This document shows positions 1 through 7,934 of a stretch of 64,000 bases of DNA, in pieces (the first letter of the stretch is position 1; every line of letters begins with the position of its first letter). The notes beneath the pieces were generated by a model, which was given only the letters and a program-made list of their open reading frames with translations, was not told the DNA's origin and ran no database searches. This stretch comes from Chryseobacterium sp. ISL-80 (GTDB taxonomy: Bacteria; Bacillota; Bacilli; Bacillales; Cytobacillaceae): NCBI GenBank assembly GCA_018613055.1, contig JAGGQZ010000020.1, positions 295,140 to 359,139 of the forward strand, in the 5' to 3' direction. The translations under genes and the position numbers were made by a program.

Positions 1-155
1 ACGCCGCGCTCATTCATATGCTTGATGATGTCCAGTGACTGTAAAATCGAGTCCTTGTTATCAAGCAATGCAGTCTCAATTTCTTCAAGGTCCATTTTTC
101 TTTTCTGTTCCTCAGTCAGCTCGATCCGTTTAATATTTGTGATTGCTTTAGCCAT
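1..155 (-). CDS. yrhD: DUF1641 family protein, C-terminus cut by window edge
   Basis: The first 51 codons of a gene that runs off the left edge. The visible part starts [17 protein letters not shown] and is charged and helical. In Bacilli a small DUF1641 protein (YrhD/YjgD) is encoded directly after the YrhE/YjgC-type formate dehydrogenase, and that order is kept here: its ATG (153-155) overlaps the end of the dehydrogenase gene by 8 bp, which implies translational coupling. It is thought to be an accessory of the dehydrogenase, but its biochemical role is not established. Identification rests mainly on position and the N-terminal sequence. Confidence 0.75.
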   Translation of the reverse strand, partial: MAKAITNIKRIELTEEQKRKMDLEEIETALLDNKDSILQSLDIIKHMNERG

Positions 156-3105
156 GCTGGGTCCGCTCCTTTTTCACAAGATCACCTGGGAAGACATAAT
201 CTGCACGCGCCCACTTCTTTTGGACTTGGACACCGATTTGCGGCTGTGGATTACCATATCTGAAATTGTTCCTAGGTAATGGATTGACGCCTTCATATTG
301 AAGAATTTCCATCTTTGCTTTCGTCTCCTTATAGGCAGGAGTGTCCGTGTCCTTATCTGCAAAGCTGCTTGTCAGGAGATTGATTGCCGCGTCGCCCTGG
401 TCATTCATTGGCAGATAGACTTCCTTCCCTTGAACTCTGTCAGTTACCACGCATCTGACCTTAAGATTGCCATATGGGGATGTTAATCTGACCAGGGTTC
501 CATCTTTCAGGCCTCTTTCTTCGGCAAGTTCAGGTGATACTTCAAGGAAGGTTTCTGGAGTCTTCGATGAAATACCTTCTGACTTATAGGTAAGATTCCC
601 TTCATGGAAATGCTCCAGCAAACGGCCATTATTGACATGGATGTCATATTCTTCACCAAATTGAACCGGAATGGACCATTTTACCGGGTGAAGACGTGCT
701 TTTCCATCAGGGAACGGGAATCCATCCAAATACAGGACAGGACTGTCAGTGCCATCCGGCTGGACCGGCCATTGAAGACTATTGTATCCCTCAAGACGTT
801 CATAAGTGACGCCAGAGTAGATTGGCATTAGTCTTGCTGCCTCTGCCATAATTTCACTTGGATGCTCATAAGTCCATCCCGCGCCGAGGCGATTTGCCAC
901 TTCAATCAAAATCTGCCAATCCGGTTTGGATTCACCCACTGGCTCAAACACCTGGTACAAGCGCTGAATCCTGCGCTCCGTATTCGTGAACGTGCCTTCT
1001 TTTTCAAAGCTCGGACTTGCTGGCAGTACTACATCAGCGAACTGTGCAGTTCTTGAGAAGAACACATCCTGGACAACAAAGAAATCCAGCTTTTCATAGC
1101 CCGCCTGAACATGGTTGATGTTGGAGTCGACAAGCCCCATTTCTTCGCCCTTCACGTAAAGAGCTTTAAGCGTTCCATCATGCATTCCTTCAACCATGTC
1201 ATGATTATTGATGCCTGGTTCTGCCGGAAGCTTTGTGCCCCATGCCTGTTCAAATTTTTGCCGGGCAGCATCGTCATATACCTTTTGATACCCTGGCAGT
1301 GAGTCTGGCGCGCTCCCAAAATCGCCTGCACCCTGCACGTTATTGTGCCCGCGCAGTGGGTACGCACCAGTTCCAGGACGGCCATAATTTCCAGTAATCA
1401 GCAACAAGTTTGAAATTGCCGTACTAGTGTCACTTCCGCCAAGATGCTGAGTAACTCCCATTGCCCATAATGCGCAAACACTGTTTGCATCATGGATACT
1501 TTTAGCGATTTCAATAAGCGTTTCTTTCGATAGTCCAGAAGTTTTTTCCGCATATTCCAGCGTAAATCCTTCCAGGCTGTCAACGTACTCGGAAAGACCG
1601 TTTACTTTATTATTCAGGAATTCTTCATCTGCCCAGCCCTGGTCGATGATATATTTTGTTACCGCGGAAATCCAGACCAGGTCACTTCCTGCTTTAGGCC
1701 TAACGAACATGTCCGCACGGTCTGCCATTTCATGCTCCCGAAGATCAGCCACAATCAGCTTTTGACCATTAAGTTTTTGAGCACGTTTTACCCTTGTAGC
1801 CAGTACTGGATGAGCCTCGGCAGTATTCGATCCAATAATGATGACTAAATCAGCCATCGCGATATCCTTGATGGACCCTGCATCTCCTCCGTGACCGACA
1901 GTCCTGAACAGTCCCACTGTAGCCGGGGTTTGGCAATATCTCGAGCAATTATCGACGTTATTTGTACCGATTACTGACCTTGCAAGCTTTTGCATTAAAT
2001 AAGACTCTTCATTTGTACATTTGGATGAAGTAATGAAGCCCAGGGAATCGGGACCATACTCATTCTTGATTTCCGTGAATTTCTTTGCCATCAGGTTCAA
2101 TGCTTCTTCCCACTCGGCCTCCCTGAAGCTGTCGCCTTCACGGATGAGCGGCTTAGTCAGGCGTTCCTCACTATTCACAAAGTCCCAGCCGAATTTACCT
2201 TTTATACAAGTAGAAATACCATTTGCAGGGGCTTCCACCTGTGGTTCAACCTTCAGGATCTCGCGTCCTTTTGTCCATACATCGAAGCTGCAGCCAACTC
2301 CACAGTAGGTGCAAACAGTCTTCGTTTTCTTGATTCTTGAGTCACGCATCTCTGATTCCATATCGGAAATGGTGAGAATGGATCCATATCCCGTTTCCAC
2401 TCCCTTGGTGATCTCAATCATCGGGCGAAGTGTTTCTTTTGCTATCCCTGTCAAGAAGCCTGCTTCGCCTTCCATTCCTTTTTCCATCATGGCATTACAA
2501 GGGCAAACCGTTGAACAATGGCCACAAGACACGCAGGATGATTCATTGATCGGCACATCGTTGTCCCAAATGACTCTAGGACGATCACGATCCCAATCAA
2601 TCCTCAAGGTTTCGGTTACCTGGACGTCCTGACAGGCTTCGACGCATCTGCCGCATAAAATGCACTGATCAGGATCATAACGATAGAAAGGGTTAGATTC
2701 ATCCCTTTCATACGGCTTCTGGTCAAATGGGATGCTCTGGTGATTGATTTTCATTTCCTTGACTGTGTTATGTACCTCACAAGTCCCATTATTGTAGTCA
2801 CAGACGGTACAGTAGAGTTCATGGTTATAAAGGATTTTATCCATCGCCATTGTTTGTGCCTTCTTGACATCAGGCGCAACTGTGTCAATGACATCCCCAT
2901 TTTTCAGGGCGGTTGAACAGGATCTGACCATTTCCCCATTCACTTCTACAATACAGGTATCACATGTCTCGATAGGTCCAAGGCTTGGATGAAAACATAC
3001 ATTTGGGACCTCAATCGAGCTGTCTGAAAGGTATTGAAGGATTGTTTGATTTCCGTCAGCCGTCACTTCGGCACCGTTGATTGTTACATTAATTTTGCCA
3101 GACAA
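148..3105 (-). CDS. yrhE: Formate dehydrogenase catalytic subunit, ferredoxin-domain type (YrhE/FdhA)
   Basis: A 985-residue cytoplasmic molybdopterin oxidoreductase. Order of domains: [2Fe-2S] ferredoxin fold (C37, C48, C51, C63), NuoG-like His-Cys3 cluster (H95, C99, C102, C109), two [4Fe-4S] ferredoxin motifs (C148-C158 and C191-C201), the catalytic-domain [4Fe-4S] motif (C265, C268, C272, C300), then the bis-MGD domains. The cofactor ligand is Cys391 in [13 protein letters not shown]. The residue after it is Gln, where classical formate dehydrogenases have His. The start is a TTG behind AAGGAA/GAGG. It is the upstream partner of the DUF1641 gene. Expected role: formate oxidation to CO2 with electron transfer through the Fe-S chain; the electron acceptor cannot be read from the sequence. 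Confidence 0.93.
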   Translation of the reverse strand: MSGKINVTINGAEVTADGNQTILQYLSDSSIEVPNVCFHPSLGPIETCDTCIVEVNGEMVRSCSTALKNGDVIDTVAPDVKKAQTMAMDKILYNHELYCTVCDYNNGTCEVHNTVKEMKINHQSIPFDQKPYERDESNPFYRYDPDQCILCGRCVEACQDVQVTETLRIDWDRDRPRVIWDNDVPINESSCVSCGHCSTVCPCNAMMEKGMEGEAGFLTGIAKETLRPMIEITKGVETGYGSILTISDMESEMRDSRIKKTKTVCTYCGVGCSFDVWTKGREILKVEPQVEAPANGISTCIKGKFGWDFVNSEERLTKPLIREGDSFREAEWEEALNLMAKKFTEIKNEYGPDSLGFITSSKCTNEESYLMQKLARSVIGTNNVDNCSRYCQTPATVGLFRTVGHGGDAGSIKDIAMADLVIIIGSNTAEAHPVLATRVKRAQKLNGQKLIVADLREHEMADRADMFVRPKAGSDLVWISAVTKYIIDQGWADEEFLNNKVNGLSEYVDSLEGFTLEYAEKTSGLSKETLIEIAKSIHDANSVCALWAMGVTQHLGGSDTSTAISNLLLITGNYGRPGTGAYPLRGHNNVQGAGDFGSAPDSLPGYQKVYDDAARQKFEQAWGTKLPAEPGINNHDMVEGMHDGTLKALYVKGEEMGLVDSNINHVQAGYEKLDFFVVQDVFFSRTAQFADVVLPASPSFEKEGTFTNTERRIQRLYQVFEPVGESKPDWQILIEVANRLGAGWTYEHPSEIMAEAARLMPIYSGVTYERLEGYNSLQWPVQPDGTDSPVLYLDGFPFPDGKARLHPVKWSIPVQFGEEYDIHVNNGRLLEHFHEGNLTYKSEGISSKTPETFLEVSPELAEERGLKDGTLVRLTSPYGNLKVRCVVTDRVQGKEVYLPMNDQGDAAINLLTSSFADKDTDTPAYKETKAKMEILQYEGVNPLPRNNFRYGNPQPQIGVQVQKKWARADYVFPGDLVKKERTQHG

Positions 3106-3229
3106 AGCCTCATCTTCCTTTCTGTATATAAATCACTCCCTTTTCTCCTACCCTTTCAGGAATAAACATTAACCATTTTTATCGGTGTTTTTTTTAAAAC
3201 GCCAGCTTTGCTATAGTCGTTGCCTCTTC

Positions 3230-3262
3230 CACACAAAAAGCCTTTTCGTTAAGAAAAGGCTT
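3230..3262 (-). terminator. Rho-independent terminator after the 3294-3716 gene
   Basis: Perfect 10-bp stem (AAGCCTTTTC with GAAAAGGCTT, 5-nt loop) followed on the minus strand by TTTTTGTG. It separates the hypothetical gene at 3294-3716 from the formate dehydrogenase gene. Confidence 0.8.
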
Positions 3263-3293
3263 CGTTCTTATAAATCTCTTTGCCCGTGATGGC

Positions 3294-3716
3294 CTATAAA
3301 AATCTGCATGAATCTTGTTCTGCTTCTTCAGAGGCAAGGAGATAAACTGTGCTTCCCCCGGCTGTGTTTTCCTTTGTAAATCCGTAACGTTCTAATGCTT
3401 CACAGTCATTTCCTGTTAGGATAGCTGACGAATAGAGCAATGCCTGCAAATGGAATAATGTTAACTCTACTGCCTCATTAAGTGAGTGCTCAAGGGGGAG
3501 ATTTTCCACTATAGATAGCCTTCCGCGGATACCGAATTCTTCCTTAGCAAACTCGATTGTCTCTGTGACCCTCTCCGATAAAGATGAAGCACTGCTAGGG
3601 ATATCATTCCAATTTTCGTCAAAAACGTAAGCCTGCCATGATGATTCTTTCGCTTTGGAAAAAAACTCAATTTTAAGATATTGATCCTGATCATCAAAAT
3701 AATAAATGGCTTCCAT
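3294..3716 (-). CDS. Hypothetical acidic cytoplasmic protein, 140 aa
   Basis: I do not recognise this family. The protein is acidic and soluble, with no signal peptide or membrane segment. It begins MEAIYYFDDQDQYLKIEFF and has a C-terminal part that looks helical. The ATG has a good ribosome binding site (AAAGGAG, 9-nt spacing) and the gene ends at a strong terminator, so it is a single-gene unit. Its place just upstream of the formate dehydrogenase could be coincidental. Confidence 0.7.
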   Translation of the reverse strand: MEAIYYFDDQDQYLKIEFFSKAKESSWQAYVFDENWNDIPSSASSLSERVTETIEFAKEEFGIRGRLSIVENLPLEHSLNEAVELTLFHLQALLYSSAILTGNDCEALERYGFTKENTAGGSTVYLLASEEAEQDSCRFL

Positions 3717-3894
3717 TGGGTCTAACTCCTTTGCTATTTTTTGATGTAGTCTTCCTCAACGGGCCAAGCTTGATGAAATGTTTTGCATAAATATTGCTAT
3801 GAGGAAAATACTTTGAAAATGGAATGTGTTTGCATGATTTTTTCTGCAAAGGGAAAGTAAAAAAGAAAAGCATGAAGTAAGGAGGATAAAACTC

Positions 3895-4047
3895 ATGAAA
3901 AAAGAGCCAATAATCCCGAATAATTCTGAAGCTGAACATGAAGATCAGCACAGCATGGTGTGCAATGATCAGCTATTTTTCCAGGAATTAAGGATTGCCG
4001 CTGAAGAGGCAGAACGTGACCGTATTGAAAATGGTGAAAATGCATAA
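3895..4047 (+). CDS. Small acidic hypothetical protein, 50 aa
   Basis: A short gene with a near-perfect ribosome binding site (AAGGAGG at 3879-3885) and a strong terminator straight after its stop, which support it being real. The product starts MKKEPIIPNNSEAEHEDQ and ends in a charged helix (LRIAAEEAERDRIENGENA). It is acidic and soluble, with one Cys and no motif I can assign. Confidence 0.6.
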   Translation: MKKEPIIPNNSEAEHEDQHSMVCNDQLFFQELRIAAEEAERDRIENGENA

Positions 4048-4080
4048 AAAAGAGAAAGGCATCTTGCCTTTCTCTTTTTT
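4046..4080. terminator. Bidirectional terminator between convergent small genes
   Basis: Perfect 10-bp stem AGAGAAAGGC / GCCTTTCTCT with 5-nt loop, A-rich on the left and T-rich on the right, so it can serve the plus gene ending at 4047 and the minus gene ending at 4082. Confidence 0.9.
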
Positions 4081-4081
4081 A

Positions 4082-4324
4082 TCAACTGATGAATCTGTCT
4101 CTTTCTGCAGCTTCTTCTTCACGCTGAGCTTCACGGTCTTCATACCAGAATTTAATGTGGGTCAAAATCGAGAAAACAAGGAAAAAATTCATTGTCCAGA
4201 CACTGACAAACGGGGCAATTCCCCCAAAATCAATCGCTTCATATTGTTTAAGAACCATGACAATATATGACTCAATGAACACAAGGACAAAGCCGGCCAC
4301 ACCTGCAATTGCCATACGCATCAT
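4082..4324 (-). CDS. Two-TM membrane protein, 80 aa
   Basis: A small integral membrane protein with two predicted transmembrane helices (about residues 3-24 and 40-60), followed by a highly charged cytoplasmic tail (WYEDREAQREEEAAERDRF). I chose the ATG at 4324 because AAGGTGG lies 9 nt before it; a TTG six bases upstream would be too close to that site. No family assigned. It is a single gene facing the shared terminator at 4046-4080. Confidence 0.65.
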   Translation of the reverse strand: MMRMAIAGVAGFVLVFIESYIVMVLKQYEAIDFGGIAPFVSVWTMNFFLVFSILTHIKFWYEDREAQREEEAAERDRFIS

Positions 4325-4445
4325 TATCAATAACCACCTTATCGTTTATTCAGATTATTTAAATAATACGACTAATTATTGTTTAGCGCAACTGTTTTGT
4401 TCATTATTTTGCCACATTTACTCATTGACAATTTGTCATACTGTT

Positions 4446-4634
4446 TTATCTATTTAGCCTCTTTTGCTTGAGCATAATTTCATATGATTTTTCGATAATA
4501 TCTGTCAAAACATCACCTTTGTAGATCCTGCCAATTTTCGTATTTTCTTGATAGTATTCTACAATTTCATCTAGCTTGTCCGAGGTATCCCTGGATACCC
4601 TGACATTTAACTGAATCCTCTGGGCTTCATTCAT
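4446..4634 (-). CDS. Ribbon-helix-helix-like DNA-binding protein, 62 aa
   Basis: A 62-residue protein with the pattern of a ribbon-helix-helix fold: an N-terminal beta strand (RIQLNVRVSRDTSDKLDEIV), then a helix and a second helix containing GDVLTDIIEKSYEIML. Such proteins usually repress their own or nearby genes as dimers. The fold is inferred from sequence pattern only. No cognate toxin gene is adjacent. GGAGGG precedes the ATG at a longish spacing. Confidence 0.55.
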   Translation of the reverse strand: MNEAQRIQLNVRVSRDTSDKLDEIVEYYQENTKIGRIYKGDVLTDIIEKSYEIMLKQKRLNR

Positions 4635-4863
4635 AGAACTAACTTCCCTCCAAATCCTTCAAAAACTTCTATCTATCTCCTAGCAATTTGATATTATGTA
4701 GATATATGTCGCTAACTATACTGCAACGCCCTCTATTTTAGCATAATCCTTCGGTATAAAAAACTATGTTGTTCCAGGAATCAGTTTCCGTCCCATCCGC
4801 CAGGGTATCTTATAAATATATGCATTAAAACATTAATGCGAGAATAAAAGATGGAGATATTCT

Positions 4864-5112
4864 ATGAAACTGACAAAATGGTCATACACCAAAAGATATA
4901 ATATCAAAGCTCAATTTGACATGTTCCCTAACTCCGTTGTTGTATTCCGCCAAATCAAAGATTATTATTTCGTTTATACTGTAAATTGGGACTTGAGCGA
5001 TCCTGTTGTCTCAAAAAGCGCATTAGAGGAAATGGAATTGCTTCTCAACAGTGAACTGGGGACTCTAGACGGATACCGCCATAGAATGGGTTTCAAGCAT
5101 GGTCCAGGATGA
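4864..5112 (+). CDS. Hypothetical protein, 82 aa
   Basis: Start ATG with AGATGGAGA ribosome binding site. The product is rich in aromatic residues and predicted beta strands (VVVFRQIKDYYFVYTVNWDL), soluble, with no cysteines or signal peptide. Not recognised. It is the last gene before the candidate transposon and has no clear terminator in the 140 bp between it and the element. Confidence 0.5.
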   Translation: MKLTKWSYTKRYNIKAQFDMFPNSVVVFRQIKDYYFVYTVNWDLSDPVVSKSALEEMELLLNSELGTLDGYRHRMGFKHGPG

Positions 5113-5250
5113 TTTTTGTTTTGCAAATTACAAATGAATCTATAAATTTATTAATCCATTTTGGACTTGGATGCCCCTGGGCCTGCTAGTCCTGCGCGTA
5201 ATTACCTCCTTTCGGCTCGGTTATCATTTTTATTGTGGTTCTCTATGAAC

Positions 5251-5298
5251 AAACCCAGCACCTAATGAGAGTAAGCCGTTCGGTTGAGAGGGAGAAAA
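5251..5298 (+). repeat. Left terminal inverted repeat of candidate transposon
   Basis: The 13 bases at 5251-5263 (AAACCCAGCACCT) and the 23 bases at 5276-5298 (starting CCGTTCGGTTGAGAGG) are exactly repeated, inverted, at 11579-11625. The 12 bases between them differ and contain AATGAGAG. Confidence 0.75.
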
Positions 5299-5318
5299 CA
5301 GCAAATAACATATATTTT

Positions 5319-5357
5319 AGAGGTGTAATTAGCATGCTAATTAGCACCTCTTTTTTT
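5319..5357 (+). terminator. Inward-facing terminator at left end of the element
   Basis: Long near-perfect hairpin (AGAGGTG...CACCTCT with the palindromic core AATTAGCATGCTAATT) followed by seven T's. It would stop transcription entering from the left flank. The AATTAGCATGCTAATT-like sequence recurs at 5410-5425 and related TTAATTG/GTGTTA motifs follow to about 5490, which may be transposase binding sites. Confidence 0.65.
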
Positions 5358-5550
5358 CGTTGATATTACAGAGGTTAATGGGCAAATCTTTACTTTTAAC
5401 ATTAAAATCAGCATGCTAATTAACACTACAATTAGTAAGTATACAATAATTTTTGTACTTCTGTTAATTGGTATGTTAATTGGGGTGTTAAAAATTCAGA
5501 GTTATGGTTATACTGGTTCAAAACAAGGATATGAAGGAGCATTTATAGTA

Positions 5551-5793
5551 ATGAAATTTATTGAACCTAGAAATATCAATGCAGATAAGGTGGATTGGCT
5601 TATTTCAGAACGCGCAAGAGCCGTTGTCTCTTACTATGCTGAATACACCGAGTACACAGAAAGTGATGTTGTAGATAAACTACTCATTCATCTTCTGGAA
5701 GATGAAAACTTCATTGAATGGATTAAAAATAAACGAAACAACAAACGTGTTATCAAACAACTAAAAATCGAGCAGTTAATGGAGGAAGACTAA
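5551..5793 (+). CDS. Small protein co-transcribed with the transposase, 80 aa
   Basis: I placed the start at the ATG at 5551 because AAGGAG lies 11 nt before it; the longer reading frame from 5413 runs through the repeated end sequences and is probably not translated. The product (MKFIEPRNINADKVDWLISE...) is helical and highly charged, with no enzyme motif. It ends 1 bp before the transposase start and carries that gene's GGAGG in its last codons, so the two are a coupled pair. A DNA-binding or regulatory helper for transposition is an inference from position. Confidence 0.6.
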   Translation: MKFIEPRNINADKVDWLISERARAVVSYYAEYTEYTESDVVDKLLIHLLEDENFIEWIKNKRNNKRVIKQLKIEQLMEED

Positions 5794-5794
5794 G

Positions 5795-7744
5795 TTGGCT
5801 AACCTCAAGACATTCATTCCAAAAGCGGATGTTGTATTAGAAGTCACTTCCCCTGTATTGCAGAAGGAATTAGATAAAAGAAGCAAAGATTATGATGTCT
5901 TAACTCCTAGACAATTTGGGACAAAATATAGAGATTTATTATTTATGCCGATTGAGTTTAATCATTTACATAATAGTCACTCACTTCAACTAAACGTTTG
6001 TGTGAATCCATACTGCAAGTGGCAAGGGCTCCAACAAGAAAAATTTAAGGACGCGAAAGGGAATCCTAGTAGATATAAATTAAATTCGTCGGGCGATGCA
6101 AGGAAAATGATTGAATGTAATCCTGACCCTATACATCCAAATGTAGGTGTTACCTTTGGTTGCAAGACAGTCGCGTTATCCAACTGGTCTATTACTGAAG
6201 AAATCGAGAGATTGATCCGTATTAACAACATTAAAGACGAAGAACCTAATTATGACTTCCATAAAGAAGGGTGTCTTCAAGGAGAAAGCGATCCTTTTGA
6301 AATGCCTTCCTATTTCTACAAACAAGGAAAAAGTAGTACCGGAAGTCAACAGTGGCAATGCAAAACATGCAAGAAAAAGACTTCTCTAAGACCAAATAGC
6401 AAGCAATCGGTTATATATAAACAAAAACGCAGTGAAATTAACCTTATGTTTACAAAATTATTGATAAACAAAAACCCAATTAATAGAACTTGTGAGATTT
6501 TAGAAATCTCCAAGGGAACATACTATGAGAAGTTAGAATTCGTTTACCGAAAGTGTCTAGAATTCTTGGAAAGACATGAAACCAAACCGTTGCTGAATAA
6601 GCAATTTAAAGAAATGTGGGTCAACACAGATAAAATGACCTATTACCTTAACAATGTTCGCAAGAAAGGAATGAGTAAAAGTAAATACAGAGATCTTGAA
6701 GATTCTGTTTTCCCTACTCATGTGGTTGTTAGTGCGGATGTCTTCTCGAGATATGTATTTAGAAGCGATGTGTCTTATGATTGGGATATTAAACTCGAAG
6801 AAATTAATAAGGATACAATTCAATATAAATGTGATCACTTAGCGATATATGCGAGAAAAAATGCAAGGTTTTCTAAACACTCTTATTATCCGCAACCACC
6901 ATCAGATAATGATACTCAGACTAAAACTGAATATAAAACTGAACTTTCTAAAATAGAGAACAGGGCGAAATATACAGATGGATTACACGTTAATTCGACC
7001 TATACAACGGTTGCACACCATTGGCTAATAAAGGAACTTGTTAATGCATCTGAGTGGCGTTTTGTAACGGATGAAGATAGTTCACTTATAACAGCTATAT
7101 TTCGAGTGTTTGCAAAAGAAATCCGATTAAGTGATGCACACCATTTCCTTTGCCACACCGACAAGACTAAATCAAGGCCACAATGTCAAAGGGAGCATTT
7201 TGAGGCAGTAAGTGAACTTTTGGAGTGGGGAGAGTTTAATGGATATAAAACAAATTCACCAAAAGAGTTAGCTCTCCTTAAACTAGAGCAACTTCTTAGG
7301 ACTCACTATTTTCATAAGGAAGTTAAAACTTCTGCAGGTTCTCATTTGGAGTACGCTGATAACCCTATAGAGCATCCATTAGCTACTATTGATCGAGGAT
7401 ATCGTTCGGTTGATTGCACCACCAACATATCATCGCTAGAAGCAAGAGATGTCGCAAACCTGGTACTAAATGTGAATGACAATGCAGCCAATGCTTTTAT
7501 TCAGCTTATTAGGAGAAGACTATCGATACTGGAAAGGCCATTATCGACAGCTCGAGGAGATGTAAAGAGCTATATTTATGCTAACTTCAATCCTAAATAT
7601 GCACAGATGGCAATAACAATTTTGAGGACATATTATAACTTCTGTTTGCCTTTCGAATCAGGTAAGACCAAAAAGACACCAGCACAGCGTTTGGGTATTG
7701 CAGATAAGGTATTTGAACTTAAGGATATCTTATATATACGGTGA
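5795..7744 (+). CDS. Putative DDE-type transposase with IS1-like zinc fingers, 649 aa
   Basis: Start is TTG with GGAGG 9 nt upstream. The N-terminal half has paired cysteines (C69/C74, C108/C123, C160, C189/C192); the segment GKSSTGSQQWQCKTCKKKT resembles the zinc-finger block of IS1-type InsA. A helix-turn-helix follows at about 228-255 (RTCEILEISKGTYYEKL). Candidate catalytic acids are D279 (WVNTDKM), D315 and D426 (VTDEDSSL). It is much longer than typical IS transposases (about 230-400 aa), with a long insertion between the acidic residues. A T-rich-flanked hairpin follows the gene. Family assignment is by motif only and I cannot name the IS family. Confidence 0.65.
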   Translation: MANLKTFIPKADVVLEVTSPVLQKELDKRSKDYDVLTPRQFGTKYRDLLFMPIEFNHLHNSHSLQLNVCVNPYCKWQGLQQEKFKDAKGNPSRYKLNSSGDARKMIECNPDPIHPNVGVTFGCKTVALSNWSITEEIERLIRINNIKDEEPNYDFHKEGCLQGESDPFEMPSYFYKQGKSSTGSQQWQCKTCKKKTSLRPNSKQSVIYKQKRSEINLMFTKLLINKNPINRTCEILEISKGTYYEKLEFVYRKCLEFLERHETKPLLNKQFKEMWVNTDKMTYYLNNVRKKGMSKSKYRDLEDSVFPTHVVVSADVFSRYVFRSDVSYDWDIKLEEINKDTIQYKCDHLAIYARKNARFSKHSYYPQPPSDNDTQTKTEYKTELSKIENRAKYTDGLHVNSTYTTVAHHWLIKELVNASEWRFVTDEDSSLITAIFRVFAKEIRLSDAHHFLCHTDKTKSRPQCQREHFEAVSELLEWGEFNGYKTNSPKELALLKLEQLLRTHYFHKEVKTSAGSHLEYADNPIEHPLATIDRGYRSVDCTTNISSLEARDVANLVLNVNDNAANAFIQLIRRRLSILERPLSTARGDVKSYIYANFNPKYAQMAITILRTYYNFCLPFESGKTKKTPAQRLGIADKVFELKDILYIR

Positions 7745-7763
7745 TGAATTATATCAAAAATAT

Positions 7764-7796
7764 GAAAGGAGCTTGAATGAACAAGCTCCTTTTCAT
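7764..7796 (+). terminator. Terminator after the transposase gene
   Basis: 12-bp stem GAAAGGAGCTTG / CAAGCTCCTTTTC with a 6-nt loop, 20 bp after the transposase stop. Confidence 0.75.
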
Positions 7797-7934
7797 GTGA
7801 TATTTTCTATCTTCATAAAGACAGACATAAAGTACTAATTCAGAAAGGATTGCAAAAACAGAGAAACAAAAAGTAATACAAAAATATCTTAAAATATTTT
7901 CTTTCTCTTTAACAATCGAATACTCTTGGTATAG

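Noticed and set aside
5413..5550. N-terminal extension of the 80-aa transposon gene with a membrane helix
   Set aside because: It lies over repeated end sequences and lacks a ribosome binding site, whereas AAGGAG precedes the ATG at 5551.
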